DNA of 64,000 nucleotides from Siphonodentalium dalli (taxonomy: Eukaryota > Mollusca > Scaphopoda > Gadilida > Siphonodentaliidae), in NCBI GenBank assembly GCA_032622095.1, contig CP136061.1, forward strand, positions 18,416,991 through 18,480,990. The letters run 5' to 3'. The notes beneath the pieces were generated by a model that saw nothing but the letters and a program-made list of their open reading frames with translations, was not told the origin of the DNA and made no database searches. This document shows, piece after piece, positions 14,401 through 29,400 of the stretch. The position numbers and the translations under genes were made by a program. Within the stretch, counting starts at the first letter, position 1. Each line of letters begins with the position of its first letter.

Positions 14401-17400
14401 AGTCTATAAAACCCAGCACTATAAAACCGCCTAGTCTATGAAACCTAGCACTATAAAACCGCCTAGTCTATAAAACCTAGCACTATAAAACCGCCTAGTC
14501 TATAAAACCTAGCACTATAAAACCGCCTAGTCTATAAAACCTAGCACTATAAAACCGCCTAGTCTATAAAACCCAGCACTATAAAACCACCTAGTCTATA
14601 AAACCTAGCACTATAAAACCGCCTAGTCTATAAAACCTAGCACTATAAAACCGCCTAGTCTATAAAACCTAGCACTATAAAACCGCCTAGTCTATAAAAC
14701 CTAGCACTATAAAACCGCCTAGTCTATAAAACCTAGCACTATAAAACCGCCTAGTCTATAAAACCTAGCACTATAAAACCGCCTAGTCTATAAAACCTAG
14801 CACTATAAAACCGCCTAGTCTATAAAACCTAGCACTATAAAACCGCCTATCTATAAAACCTAGCACTATAAAACCGCCTAGTCTATAAAACCTAGCACTA
14901 TAAAACCGCCTAGTCTATAAAACCTAGCACTATAAAACCGCCTAGTCTATAAAACCTAGCACTATAAAACCGCCTAGTCTATAAAACCTAGCACTATAAA
15001 ACTGCCTAGTCTATAAAACCTAGCACTATAAAACCGCCTAGTCTATAAAACCTAGCACTATAAAACCGCCTAGTCTATAAAACCTAGCACTATAAAACTG
15101 CCTAGTCTATAAAACCTAGCACTATAAAACCGCCTAGTCTATAAAACCTAGCACTATAAAACCGCCTAGTCTATAAAACCTAGCACTATAAAACCGCCTA
15201 GTCTATAAAACCTCGCACTATAAAACTGCCTAGTCTATAAAACCTAGCACTATAAAACCGCCTAGTCTATAAAACCTAGCACTATAAAACCGCCTAGTCT
15301 ATAAAACCGCCTAGTCTATAAAACCTAGCACTATAAAACTTCCTAGTCTATAAAACCTAGCACTATAAAACCGCCTAGTCTATAAAACCTAGCACTATAA
15401 AACCGCCTATCTATAAAACCTAGCACTATAAAACCGCCTAGTCTATAAAACCTAGCACTATAAAACCGCCTAGTCTATAAAACCTAGCACTATAAAACCG
15501 CCTAGTCTATATAACCTAGCACTATAAAACTGCCTAGTCTATAAAACCTAGCACTATAAAACCGCCTAGTCTATAAAACCTAGCACTATAAAACCGCCTA
15601 TCTATAAAACCTAGCACTATAAAACTGCCTAGTCTATAAAACCTAGCACTATAAAACCGCCTAGTCTATAAAACCTAGCACTATAAAACTGCCTAGTCTA
15701 TAAAACCTAGCACTATAAAACCGCCTAGTCAATAAAACCTAACACTATAAAACCGCCTAGTCTATAAAACCTAGCACTATAAAACCGCCTAGTCTATAAA
15801 ACCTAGCACTATAAAACCGCCTATCTATAAAACCTAGCACTATAAAACCGCCTAGTCTATAAAACCTAGCACTATAAAACCGCCTAGTCTATAAAACCTA
15901 GCACTATAAAACTTCCTAGTCTATAAAACCTAGCACTATAAAACCTCCTAGTCTATAAAACCTAGCACTATAAAACCGCCTATCTATAAAACCTAGCACT
16001 ATAAAACCGCCTAGTCTATAAAACCTAGCACTATAAAACCGCCTAGTCTATAAAACCTAGCACTATAAAACCGCCTAGTCTATAAAACCTAGCACTATAA
16101 AACCGCCTAGTCTATAAAACCTAGCACTATAAAACCGCCTAGTCTATAAAACCTAGCACTATAAAACCGCCTAGTCTATAAAACCTAGCACTATAAAACC
16201 GCCTAGTCTATAAAACCTAGCACTATAAAACCGCCTAGTCTATAAAACCTAGCACTATAAAACCGCCTAGTCTATAAAACCTAGCACTATAAAACCGCCT
16301 AGTCTATAAAACCTAACACTATAAAACCGCCTAGTCTATAAAACCTAGCACTATAAAACCGCATAGTCTATAAAACCTAGCACTATAAAACCGCCTAGTC
16401 TATAAAACCTAGCACTATAAAACTGCCTAGTCTATAAAACCTAGCACTATAAAACCGCCTAGTCTATAAAACCTAGCACTATAAAACCGCCTAGTCTATA
16501 AAACCTAGCACTATAAAACCGCATAGTCTATAAAACCTAGCACTATAAAACCGCCTAGTCTATAAAACCTAGCACTATAAAACTGCCTAGTCTATAAAAC
16601 CTAGCACTATAAAACTGCCTAGTCTATAAAACCTAGCACTATAAAACCGCATAGTCTATAAAACCTAGCACTATAAAACCGCCTAGTCTATAAAACCTAG
16701 CACTATAAAACCGCCTAGTCTATAAAACCTAGCACTATAACACCGCCTAGTCTATAAAACCTAGCACTATAAAACCGCCTAGTCTATAAAACCTAGCACT
16801 ATAAAACCACCTAGTCTATAAAACCTAGCACTATAAAACCGCCTAGTCTAAAACCTAGCACTATAAAACCGCCTAGTCTATAAAACCTAGCACTATAAAA
16901 CCGCCTAGTCTATACAACCTAGCACTATAAAACCGCCTAGTCTATACAACCTAGCACTATAAAACCGCCTAGTCTATAAAACCTAGCACTATAAAACCGC
17001 CTAGTCTATAAAACCTAGCACTATAAAACCGCCTAGTCTATAAAACCTAGCACTATAAAACCGCCTAGTCTATAAAACCTAGCACTATAAAACCGCCTAG
17101 TCTATAAAACCTAGCACTATAAAAACCGCCTAGTCTATAAAACCTAGCACTATAAAACCGCCTAGTCTATAAAACCTAGCACTATAAAACCGCCTAGTCT
17201 ATAAAACCTAGCACTATAAAACCGCCTAGTCTATAAAACCTAGCACTATAAAACCGCCTAGTCTATAAAACCTAGCACTATAAAACCGCCTAGTCTATAA
17301 AACCTAGCACTATAAAACCGCCTAGTCTATAAAACCTAGCACTATAAAACCGCCTAGTCTATAAAACCTAGCACTATAAAACCACCTAGTCTATAAAACC

Positions 17401-20400
17401 ACCTAGTCTATAAAACCTAGCACTATAAAACCACCTAGTCTATAAAACCTAGCACTATAAAACCGCCTAGTCTATAAAACCTAGCACTATAAAACCACCT
17501 AGTCTATAAAACCTAGCACTATAAAACCGCCTAGTCTATAAAACCTAGCACTATAAAACCACCTAGTCTATAAAACCTAACACTATAAAACCGCCTAGTC
17601 TATAAAACCTAGCACTATAAAACTGCCTAGTCTATAAAACCTAGCACTATAAAACCGCCTAGTCTATAAAACCTAGCACTATAAAACCGCCTAGTCTATA
17701 AAACCTAGCACTATAAAACCGCCTAGTCTATAAAACCTAGCACTATAAAACCGCCTAGTCTATAAAACCTAGCACTATAAAACTGCCTAGTCTATAAAAC
17801 CTAGCACTATAAAACCGCATAGTCTATAAAACCTAGCACTATAAAACCGCCTAGTCTATAAAACCTAGCACTATAAAACCGCCTAGTCTATAAAACCTAG
17901 CACTATAACACCGCCTAGTCTATAAAACCTAGCACTATAAAACCGCCTAGTCTATAAAACCTAGCACTATAAAACCACCTAGTCTATAAAACCTAGCACT
18001 ATAAAACCGCCTAGTCTAAAACCTAGCACTATAAAACCGCCTAGTCTATAAAACCTAGCACTATAAAACCGCCTAGTCTATACAACCTAGCACTATAAAA
18101 CCGCCTAGTCTATACAACCTAGCACTATAAAACCGCCTAGTCTATAAAACCTAGCACTATAAAACCGCCTAGTCTATAAAACCTAGCACTATAAAACCGC
18201 CTAGTCTATAAAACCTAGCACTATAAAACCGCCTAGTCTATAAAACCTAGCACTATAAAACCGCCTAGTCTATAAAACCTAGCACTATAAAAACCGCCTA
18301 GTCTATAAAACCTAGCACTATAAAACCGCCTAGTCTATAAAACCTAGCACTATAAAACCGCCTAGTCTATAAAACCTAGCACTATAAAACCGCCTAGTCT
18401 ATAAAACCTAGCACTATAAAACCGCCTAGTCTATAAAACCTAGCACTATAAAACCGCCTAGTCTATAAAACCTAGCACTATAAAACCGCCTAGTCTATAA
18501 AACCTAGCACTATAAAACCGCCTAGTCTATAAAACCTAGCACTATAAAACCGCCTAGTCTATAAAACCTAGCACTATAAAACCACCTAGTCTATAAAACC
18601 ACCTAGTCTATAAAACCTAGCACTATAAAACCACCTAGTCTATAAAACCTAGCACTATAAAACCGCCTAGTCTATAAAACCTAGCACTATAAAACCACCT
18701 AGTCTATAAAACCTAGCACTATAAAACCGCCTAGTCTATAAAACCTAGCACTATAAAACCACCTAGTCTATAAAACCTAACACTATAAAACCGCCTAGTC
18801 TATAAAACCTAGCACTATAAAACTGCCTAGTCTATAAAACCTAGCACTATAAAACCGCCTAGTCTATAAAACCTAGCACTATAAAACCGCCTAGTCTATA
18901 AAACCTAGCACTATAAAACTGCCTAGTCTATAAAACCTAGCACTATAAAACCGCCTAGTCTATAAAACCTAGCACTATAAAACCGCCTAGTCTATAAAAC
19001 CTAGCACTATAAAACCGCCTAGTCTATAAAACCTAGCACTATAAAACCACCTAGTCTATAAAACCTAGCACTATAAAACCGCCTAGTCTATAAAACCTAG
19101 CACTATAAAACCGCCTAGTCTATAAAACCTAGCACTATAAAACCGCCTAGTCTATAAAACCTAGCACTATAAAACCGCCTAGTCTATAAAACCTAGCACT
19201 ATAAAACCGCCTAGTCTATAAAACCTAGCACTATAAAACTGCCTAGTCTATAAAACCTAGCACTATAAAACCGCCTAGTCTATAAAACCTAGCACTATAA
19301 AACTGCCTAGTCTATAAAACCTAGCTCTATAAAACCGCCTAGTCTATAAAACCTAGCACTATAAAACCGCCTAGTCTATAAAACCTAGCACTATAAAACC
19401 TAGCACTATAAAACCGCCTTGTCTATAAAACCTAGCACTATAAAACTGCCTAGTCTATAAAACCTAGCAATATAAAACTGCCTAGTCTATAAAACCTAGC
19501 TCTATAAAACCGCCTAGTCTATACATTTTATTGAGATCTGTAAATTTACATGGCAATTTAATAGATTTTTAAAAGATGCACCACTTACCAGTTACGACCA
19601 GTGATGTACTTTGGATTATAAAATAGTCACACACGGAAATAACCCATTCAGGGAACTTTATGTAGGATGTTACTTTTAATCCATTATTAACACACCTTAC
19701 AACGGGAATTGTCCGGAGAATTGATCTTTTATTGAAAATCTGCACGCGTCTCGTTTCTAATGTACCAAGATACAGCAGAATAACACATGTCATGAAAGAA
19801 CTACACATGTTGAAGTTTGAGTACCGTGTCAGATACAGATGTGCCCTAATTGTTTTCAAGTCTCTGCACGGAGATACACCATCTAACATTTCTGAAATGT
19901 TTACCAAACACAGCTCAGTTACTTGAAATGGCCGAAGTGGAGTCCAACTGTCTCATATACCCGATAAACTAAATGTGAACTATGGAAAGTGCTCATTCCA
20001 AAATGTCTCAGTTTCTATTTGGAACAGCCTACCCATTGATATGAAGAAGATTGACTCAGTATCATCTTTTAAAACAGCTCTTAAAACTCACCTGTTCAGA
20101 ATGTGTTATTCGTTATAAGTGCACCATCTGTTATTTTAACTTTTTTTAGGCTTATCCGTTATAGTTGGAAATTAATATTTAACTTAATATTTTAATCAGG
20201 TCTTTTAATATACTGGATATTTTATTGTTAATTGTATGTCCAATTTCAGTCATCTTTCCGAGTTATCTGCCATATATATCGGTGAAGCTTGTATTGCTTT
20301 TTTATGCGCTATGTTATCTTGTTTGTGTATATTTGTGTATGTAATTGCGCATTGAAACTAATTGCTGTAGAATGCGTTTCTTAAATGAATATATAATAAT

Positions 20401-23400
20401 AATAATAACTAGAATGAAACTGTAATTGCACAGCAATTTCGATACTTCCATGTTCGCCAATGACGGAAATTGTGCCACCCGATAAAGTGTCAGTTGTCAG
20501 AAGACACATATCAGTATGGTGATACTATAGCTCATAGTAATACTCGACCACCACAGGTTCTATCCTCCAAATTCCATCAAAATCTGCACCAAAAACAATT
20601 TGAAACACTTACCAACACGCCATTTCTCCCAAATAGGAAGTAAAAACCGTAACATATATACATCATTATGCAGCGCAGAATCTGATGCAAACAATTCAAA
20701 AAGTCCGAACCCGATATCTCCAGCCGTTTTTGGGGAGATACCTTAAAAAATAATAACAAAGATAAAGGGCGTTGTTCCCAAAGAAGAATGTCAGACGAAA
20801 TTCTCTATTAGTCTGTCGACTGCATATGCACAATAGCTATGCAGGTACAAAACTCCAAATCAATTGGTTGAGCCGTTTTGACGATATAAGAAATAAAAAC
20901 TCGATTTGAAAGTCATTATGGTGGCACGAAACCTCCCAGAAAATCAGGTATTTAAGCAGCAATAACTCCAGAAGTTTTAGCCCGATTTAAAACTTTGAGT
21001 GGGATAGTGATCAGCGGCAACTAGAGATTATATCCACCAAATTTCATCATAATATGCGCCAGAACAGTTTTGAGGTACATACCCACACGCCCATTCTCCA
21101 TAAACGGAACTGAAATCCGTTAACTATATATATCTTTATACATCGCACAGTTGGATGAACATAACGCAAAAAGTCCCAACTCAATATCTCAAGCCGTTCT
21201 GGATTTCCAATAAAGAGCGTTCTTTTATTATTCGACCCAGGGTCAACTTTTAAACCGGAAGGGCGACCCCTATTATTGTTCGATGGTTTGTAACACATGT
21301 GCATGCGCAAATAATGAAAAAAGTCCGAACCAGATATATCAAGCCGTTTAGGAGGAGATACGTTAACAACAATAAAACAGATAAAGAGCGTTGTTTCCAA
21401 AGGTCAAGGTCAGACGAAATTCCTTATTTATGCATCGACCGCGAATGCTCAATGGCTATGCAGGTACAAAATTTCAAATCAATTGGCTGAGCCGTTTCAA
21501 CGATATAAGAAATCAAACATCGATTTTGAAGTTTTGCAAGTCATTCTAGGGGTCCGAAAACCCATACAAATCAGGTTTTTAAGCAGCCATAACTCCAGAA
21601 GTTTAAGTCCGATTTAAAAAATCTGAACGCAATAGTGGTCAGCGAGAGCTAAAGATCATGTACAACAAAGTTCATCAAAATCTGCGCCAAAATAGTTTTT
21701 GAGATACATACACACACGCCCGTTCTCCCAAACCGGAAGTGAAATCCATCAACTATATATATCATTAGAGAGCGCAGAGTTTGCTGCACATCATGCAAAA
21801 GGTCCCAACCCGATATCTCAAGCCCTTCTGGATTTCATATAAAGAGCGTTGTTTTATCCTTCGACCAGTAGCAAACTTTTAAACCGGAAGTGCGAACCAT
21901 ATCATTTTTCGGTGGTACATAACACACATAACTGAGCAAATAATGAAAAAAGTCCGAACTCGATATCTCAAGCCGTTTAGGAGGAGATACTGGAAAAACA
22001 ATAAAACAGATAAAGAGCGTTGTTTCCAAAGGTCAAGGTCACACGAAATTCCATATTAGTTCATCGACTGCCAATGCGCAATGGCTAAGAAGGTTCCGAA
22101 TTTCAAATCAATCGCCCAAGCCGTTTCGGCGATATAAGAAATCAAACGTCGATTTTGCAAGTCATTTTAGTTGCGCGAAGACCCCCCAAAAATCAACAAA
22201 ATGTTGATAACTCTGAAGGTCAAGGTCGGAAATAAATCAGGTTTTTAAACAGCCATAACTATCGAAGTTTATGTCCGATTTTTTAAATTCGAGTTGCATA
22301 GCAATCAGTGGAATCTACTGATGACGTCTACCAAATGTCATCAAAATATGCGCTAAAATAGTTTTTAGATACATACCCACACGCCCGCTCTCCCGAACCG
22401 GAAGTGATATCCGTTAACTATATATATTGTTCGATAGCGCAGAGTTTGCTGCACATAATGCAAAAAGTTCCAACTCAATATCTCAAGCCGTTCTAGATTC
22501 CCTATAAAGAGCGTTGTTTTATCCTTCGACCAGTAGCGAACTTTTAAACCGGAAGTGCGAACCCTATAATTTTTCGGCCGTTCATAACACACATACATGC
22601 GCAAATAACGAAAAAGTCCGAACTCGATATCTCAAGCCGTTTAGGAGGAGATACGATAACAACAATAAAACCGATAAAGAGCGTTGTTTCCAAAGGTCAA
22701 GGTCAGACGAAATTCCCTATTTGTACATCGACTTCGTATACTCAATGGCTATGCAAGTACCAAATTTCAAATCAATCAGTCGAACCGTTTCGACGATATA
22801 AGAGATCAAACATCGATTTCGCAAGTTACTTTTGTGTCGCGAAAAACCCCCAAAAATCAACAAAATGGCGATAACTCTGAAGGTCAAGGTCGGACGAAAT
22901 TCTCAATGGGCCATTTTCAGAGAACTTCCAAAGTTATATACTAAAGCCGAAAACAGTAGGTGAATCGGTCCAGCCGTTCCGGAGATTAAGGCATGTTATC
23001 GGAATAATAAGAATAAGAAGAAGAAAAACAATAAAAGCCAGAAGAATTACAATATACTTCCATTTAAAATGGAAGTATAATAATCGGCAAATTTTAACTC
23101 CGGCAAAAATTGGCAGACCAAACTTAACCTGTACATTGAGCTGATAAACTCACATACCAAATTTGGTTTCAATCCGATAGCCCAAAATAAAGTTCTCATC
23201 CAGAAACTTTCTGAAAGGACGTGCGACGGATGGCCACTGGCGATTTTAATAGTTCCCCAAAAAAAATTCTGGGGACAATAAGAGATAGCACCATGGAGAC
23301 TTTCTTTCAATACAAGACGCTAATAAGACTATCACAGCCTGTCGTTTTCAAATGCATCTGAATGTTTTCTCATAAAAAAATGCACATAAAATTAAATTAC

Positions 23401-26400
23401 ACATGTAGCCAATATAGAAAGTGAAAATGACAAACAACTACCATGTACATCTATACAATTAGCCAAAGGATATTTTTGGCTGGCATCAATACTGCCAAAG
23501 ATAAAAAAATTCACATTTACCATTGCATCCTAAGAGAAAATACTATCCATTCAAAAAGCACCAAGTCTGAATTTTGTGTGTCTGACATTCGCAGAATGAG
23601 GTCCCCAGAGGGTAAATTAAGTGAGGCTATCATGATTCATGCACGGCAGGCTAGCATAACCAAATTCACCCTCTGGGAACCTCATTCTGCTTAGGTCTCA
23701 ACTGCTATGGGAGACCTAGTTCCCCAGTTGAAGTTGGTGATATTCACCAATTAGTCACCTCCTTTTGCATTTTATCTTCTGCAAATTAGAAGATATAGAA
23801 ACTTTCCAGAAGGGAAAAAGTAACTAAAAACAATGTTAGTTTGAGACAATGGATACTTCCGAGAAGATGAGGCCTAAGCAGAATGAGATCTCCAGAGGGT
23901 AAATTTGGTGATGTTAGCCCGCTGTGCGGGATAGCATCACTAAATTCACCCTCTGGAGACCTCATTCTACAAAAGACAGACATGCTATTTGCAGGCTTGC
24001 ATTTGACAAAAAATATTTCCATTTGGCAAAAGTAAAGTTTGGGCCAGCGCAGACCCTGGAACTTGCTATACGAGCAGGCTATGTCTAACAGTGGAACTAA
24101 CATGGACATGCAGATATTAGAGACCTTGAGAAAATATACATGAACATTAATACAAAAATGATAGGATTTCTACAATTCCATTGTGATATTAGTGTTTCCT
24201 GTGCATGAAGATCAATTAAATATAAATCAAAACAGGCTGAATTATTTGAAATTGGATGAGTAAATTTTCATAAAACTAAGAAAATAATATACCAAAGATT
24301 TGAAAGGGCTAAAAAATCAGTAAAAATTTGTCAGTTCATAACATTTTTCATATTAGTCACTTTTCAGTAGTGTCACAGTGGCAAAGAAATTGTTTCATGT
24401 TTTATCATGATAATTGTATTAAGGGGTTTCCATGCCTGAGCTATGTCATGAGGTGGAAAGTTTAGATGGACCTACACAGAAAACTACTTACTTGTTAAGC
24501 TTGTACACCACATGAAGGAATCTATACTATCTGAAGACCACATCAAGCATTTTATATAATAATAAAAATGTCAAAAAGATGACTTTAACTCTTTCGCTGC
24601 CAAACGCGCATAAATGCGAAATTCGTAGACGCTGCCAATCGCGCATTTTTGCGAATTTAGTATGTAGTCTAATGTATGGGATATAACTCTATTCTTTCCG
24701 GCATGTTTGAAAGTGTACAATGTATTTATCTGTGGTACTGTTGCGCGCGAACAATTTAAAGCGACAATGTCCTCAAGGTCATGCTATTTCTGACGTTATG
24801 GAGGTACAGTCAGAGCCGGAATATTGCATCATTGTTATTAGCACGTGGTTATCAGTCGAAAATGGCTGCTCGCAAAAGACTCAGGACTGAAGAAGTTATT
24901 GTTATTACCTCTATACTCTAATGATCGAGGGGCGCCTGTGGCGCATAAGTTACTTATACCTATTATTTGTGTGGGCAGTAGCCTCTATTATAGGGGCGCC
25001 TGCGGCGCATAAGATACTAGGGTGGCGGGATGGGGTGGTGGGTGGGTAACTAACCTCTATACTCTAATGATCGAGGGGCGCCTGCGGCGCATAAGATACT
25101 TATACCTATTGTGTATGTGGGCATGCAGTAGCCTCTATAGGGGCGCCTGCGGCGCATAAGATACTATGGGTGGCGGGATGGGGTGGTGGGTGGGTAACTA
25201 ACCTCTATACTCTAATGATCGAGGGGCGCCTGCGGCGCATAAGATACCTATTATTTATAATACACCTTTACTGGTTTTGAACAACCCTTGTCTATTGTGT
25301 CGTTTTCCAGTGGTGATAACAGGCCACTAAATTAATTATGCTGGTGAGTTGACCATGCGTATGCCCGCGTGACCCATATAATTCACATAAATCATCGGCC
25401 GTCAATATCACGTGACTTATAAGGGGCGGAGCAGGGTCATATGTCCCCCTGCAGGTATATATACATATGGGTATGGTTATATTATATATATCTATACTAG
25501 TATTTGGAATTGTACCTATCAGGGAATATCCAAGGAACCAAAGCACGAACTCAACAAAGTGCACCATTGTATCCCATTTTGCTACAAATAGGTGGCAACT
25601 TGCATACATCCAAGATGGACGCCAAGGTCACGTGACCTATTCTATGTCCAACGTGGGTTCATATAGGTTACTCCCGTGTACCTTACTGTTGGACATCGTA
25701 TAATTGGGTTGAATATTATAAAACAAACAACACACCCATTCATACCCACACAAACTGTACATATACAGGCAAATAGCCACTAATCCAAGATGGCCGCCAA
25801 TGTCACTTGACCTTGGTGGGCGTGTCCACGGCGGCATTCGACAAGGTATACCTATGTCTATATACATGTGAAGTTTCAACTAATTATATTAGAAACTGCT
25901 TGAGATATAATGTATTACCCATATATACCTGAAATACATGGATATATGCATAGGATGCGTGGCACTGGGGGCTACGCCTGTGGTGGCAGGTGGCAGCGAA
26001 AGAGTTAATCATGGTTTTAGAAGAGAAATTTTCCAAACAGCGTTCTCAGCAAATACACAAATTGAGTGTAAATGGGGTGTACTTATTTAACAAATTAAGT
26101 AGTTTTCTGTGTAGGTCCATCTAAAGTTTCCACTTTCTGACATAGCTCAGGCGTGGAAACCCCATAAGATAATCACTGAAGATAAGCGTCCTTGCAAGTC
26201 TGAACAAATGAACATGATTTTTAAAAGATCTCTTTGTGTGATAAAACAATGAGGTGTGATATTAAACACAATACATTTTTATTAATGAATCGACTTATAT
26301 TACCTCTTCCTGATGTAAGAATAGAAAAGAAAATGTGAATATTATACTACATAATCAGATAAGAAATTATGATATTAATAGTTATTGTAGAAGAATGGTA

Positions 26401-29400
26401 GTAACATGTTATGACATTGATGGCCGGAATCAATAAAGTCATGAGGGGACGTAATTAATTGTAATTAATTGTTGAAAATATGGAGCGCATGCTTGGTGTA
26501 GTAAAACATTTGCAAGAATAATAGTATTTAGTAGTTATAAAATCAACACGATGTGAACAAATAATCAGTAATAAATTTCATTCTGAAAAACTTGAAGATA
26601 ATGTCTCCCAGATTGCAATCAATAAATTATGGATATATCATCAGTTCAGTTAAACTTCGTTAAGTCAAAACGCAAGGGACCGTTTGATTACTTCGAGTTA
26701 CCCATGTGTTCGACTTAACCATTTCGACCATTTGATGACCCAACTAGTCGAATTAATTGCGACCCGAAAATAATTCATTTCGTCTGTCAACACTATACTA
26801 ATCCTCACAAGGTGGAAATTGACCCACGCACCTTCTTAATATGCTAAATAAATAATGCATTAGGACAAACAAAGACTCTAAGAAACTTTACAGCTTTTTA
26901 TGCAATTGAATGGAAGCACAGAGTTAAAATCACATGGCGTGCATCGCCGACGGCACTTCGACTTAACCATAGTAATTAGTGTTATAAGCTGGCTGGTGGG
27001 ACCAAATTTCATTTCGCCTTAAGCAGGAATTTCGACTTATCCACCTTCGACTTAACCATGATTATTATATTGGCTTTGCACACAAGCTCAGCCGGGACCA
27101 GGCAATGGCTTCGACTTAAGTGGGGTATTCGAGTTACCGACGTTCGACTTAACGATGTTTGACTGTATTCTATATTATAAAATTTATAATGTTGCACTAT
27201 TCATGGGAAAATTGTCAAAACGACATTGGCTTCAGATCTCACAATTTAAATATAAACAATATTGAAGAATGTTTGTAATTGTCGTCTGCTTTTTAACCTG
27301 TTCGCTATTAACTATTAAAAGTGCACGTAATGTGCTATATGGTCCATAGTACCTACAGACCTACTTCAGCACACTAGCAGTAGGCCATTATTTATAACTG
27401 GAACTCGGAGATTGGTGCATCGGAATAACTGTATCTAGAACTTTCAAACAGTGTAAAAAGTCGTTACTTTACCATCTCCACTGAGAATATTTATTTTGTC
27501 TTTTAGCTCCTAAATTCAACGCAAACGGTGCCAAATCAAGGGATGAAGAAGTGCGCACATTCAAGATAGGAACGGATCAAAATTCAAGGCAAGAAGTGAT
27601 AGCCAAATTAACACTTTACCCTTATGCCCTGTGCCAATGCATTCTCTTATATATGCGAGTCGACCATAGGTCGCCTCGCATATATAAGAGAATGCAATGG
27701 CCTAAAAAAAATCTTTTTTTTAACACTTTTTACCATTTTTTCTTACATTCTTTAACAATTTTATCATTTTTTCTTACATTTTTTAACAATTTTTATAATA
27801 TTTTTCTACATTCTTTGACAATTTTATCATTTTTAATATGTGTTAAGCCAATGCATTCTTTTATATATGCGAGGCGACCTATGGTCGACTCACATATATA
27901 AGAGAATGCATTGGCACAGGGCCGTTCTGTTGGGTAAAGGGTTAAAGACAGGAAATATTACCCAAATTCAAGCTTGGAAGGCAGGGCCAAATTCATGGCA
28001 GAAAAGACACTAAAATGCAAAGCAAGAATGGAAGAGATGCATCAGGGAGAGCTTACTTGGTCAGCTGTTGGTTTTTCTGTTGTAGCCACGCCTGTTGTTG
28101 CTGTTGAACAGCAACCTTGGCCTTCCTATCAAGTGCTTTGTCCATATGTGGGAGTTTACTGAGCAAAAAGTCATTCGGAAACCACATCACATTGGCTATT
28201 AGGTGGACTGCTGGCACCTGCAATAGAAAGAGAAAACTACATCACATTGGCTATTATGTAGACTGCTGGGACCTGTGGTAGAAGGCATTAGGTCATAATG
28301 CAGTGACAAAGAATCCACATCACATTGGTTATTAGTTTTATGGGTAACCTATAAGTGGTAAGTGGGTGTCTGACCAGGTAACACATCATGTAGGGTTAGC
28401 GAAAATCACACCAAGCATCCCGGGATGAGAGTAAAAAGTCTAAATGAAATGCTGGCTGACGGCCCGAAGGCTTTTTGATATGTCAAATTAGGATACGCTG
28501 AAAGAAAAATGGCCTGAAACCAATTAGTCATATACATTTAATCACAAAGTGAAGTTGGTACCAAATGTATGGATGACAAAAGAAAGAAGAGGGAATCTGC
28601 AAAGCATATGAAAATATGGGGGGGGGGAATAATGCAGTGACAAAGAAGCCACATCACATTGGTTATTAGGTGTATTACTGGCACTTACAACAGAAAGCAT
28701 TTTGGTTCATTGGACATTTGATGATTTGAGCATTAACACTTCCATGACTGAAGCTTCCTGAAGGTTTACGAAAACCCTGTGCCAATGCATTCTCTTATAT
28801 ATGGTAGTCTCCCATAGGGAGTCATGCATATATGGGAGAATACATAGGCCAAAAAATATTTGCCTTGACCATGTCAGCCAGTGCATTCACTTATATATGA
28901 GAGGCTTGCTATGGGAGACTAGCATATATAAGAGAATGTACTGGCACAGAATCTTAAATGCTACACCTTCACAGATCCTGTGAAAGGGTTAAAACATTTG
29001 TGAATCAAAATGTATGAACAAAGTTATGAAGAGCTAGTGGGCAATCAAGCATGGCTTAGTTCAATGTAGAGTTTACATGGTACATGAGGAATGCCAAGTG
29101 CCAATTGCACTATTAACCCTTTCAGCATTAAAGATCCTGTGCCAGTGCATTCTCTTATATATGTGAGTCTCCCATAGGTAGCCTCACATATATTTTATAA
29201 GACAATGCACTGGCTGTCAAGGTAAATATTGTTAGGCCAATGTATTCTCTTATATATGTGAGGCTCCCAATGGGAGACTCGCATATATAAGAGAATACAT
29301 TGGTACACGGTTTTCGCAAAATTTCAGGAAGCTCGATCCAGTCATGGAAGGGTTAAAGGAGCATAGTTGTTATATATAGTTTATCACACTCACCAATGTG

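Larger units (their letters stand above)
24423..26163. mobile_element. Long TIR element (outer), hosting a nested TTAA element
   Basis: Inverted ends of about 75 bp: GGGGTTTCCATGCCTGAGCT at the left and its diverged complement ending GTGGAAACCCC at 26163. Flanks are TTAA on the left and ATAA on the right, so the target site may be a decayed TTAA. No transposase recognised. Contains the element 24589-26004. Confidence 0.72.

Noticed and set aside
14096-19522. CRISPR-like regular 32 bp repetition
   Set aside because: Contiguous identical units with no variable spacers, in a eukaryotic intron with no cas genes.
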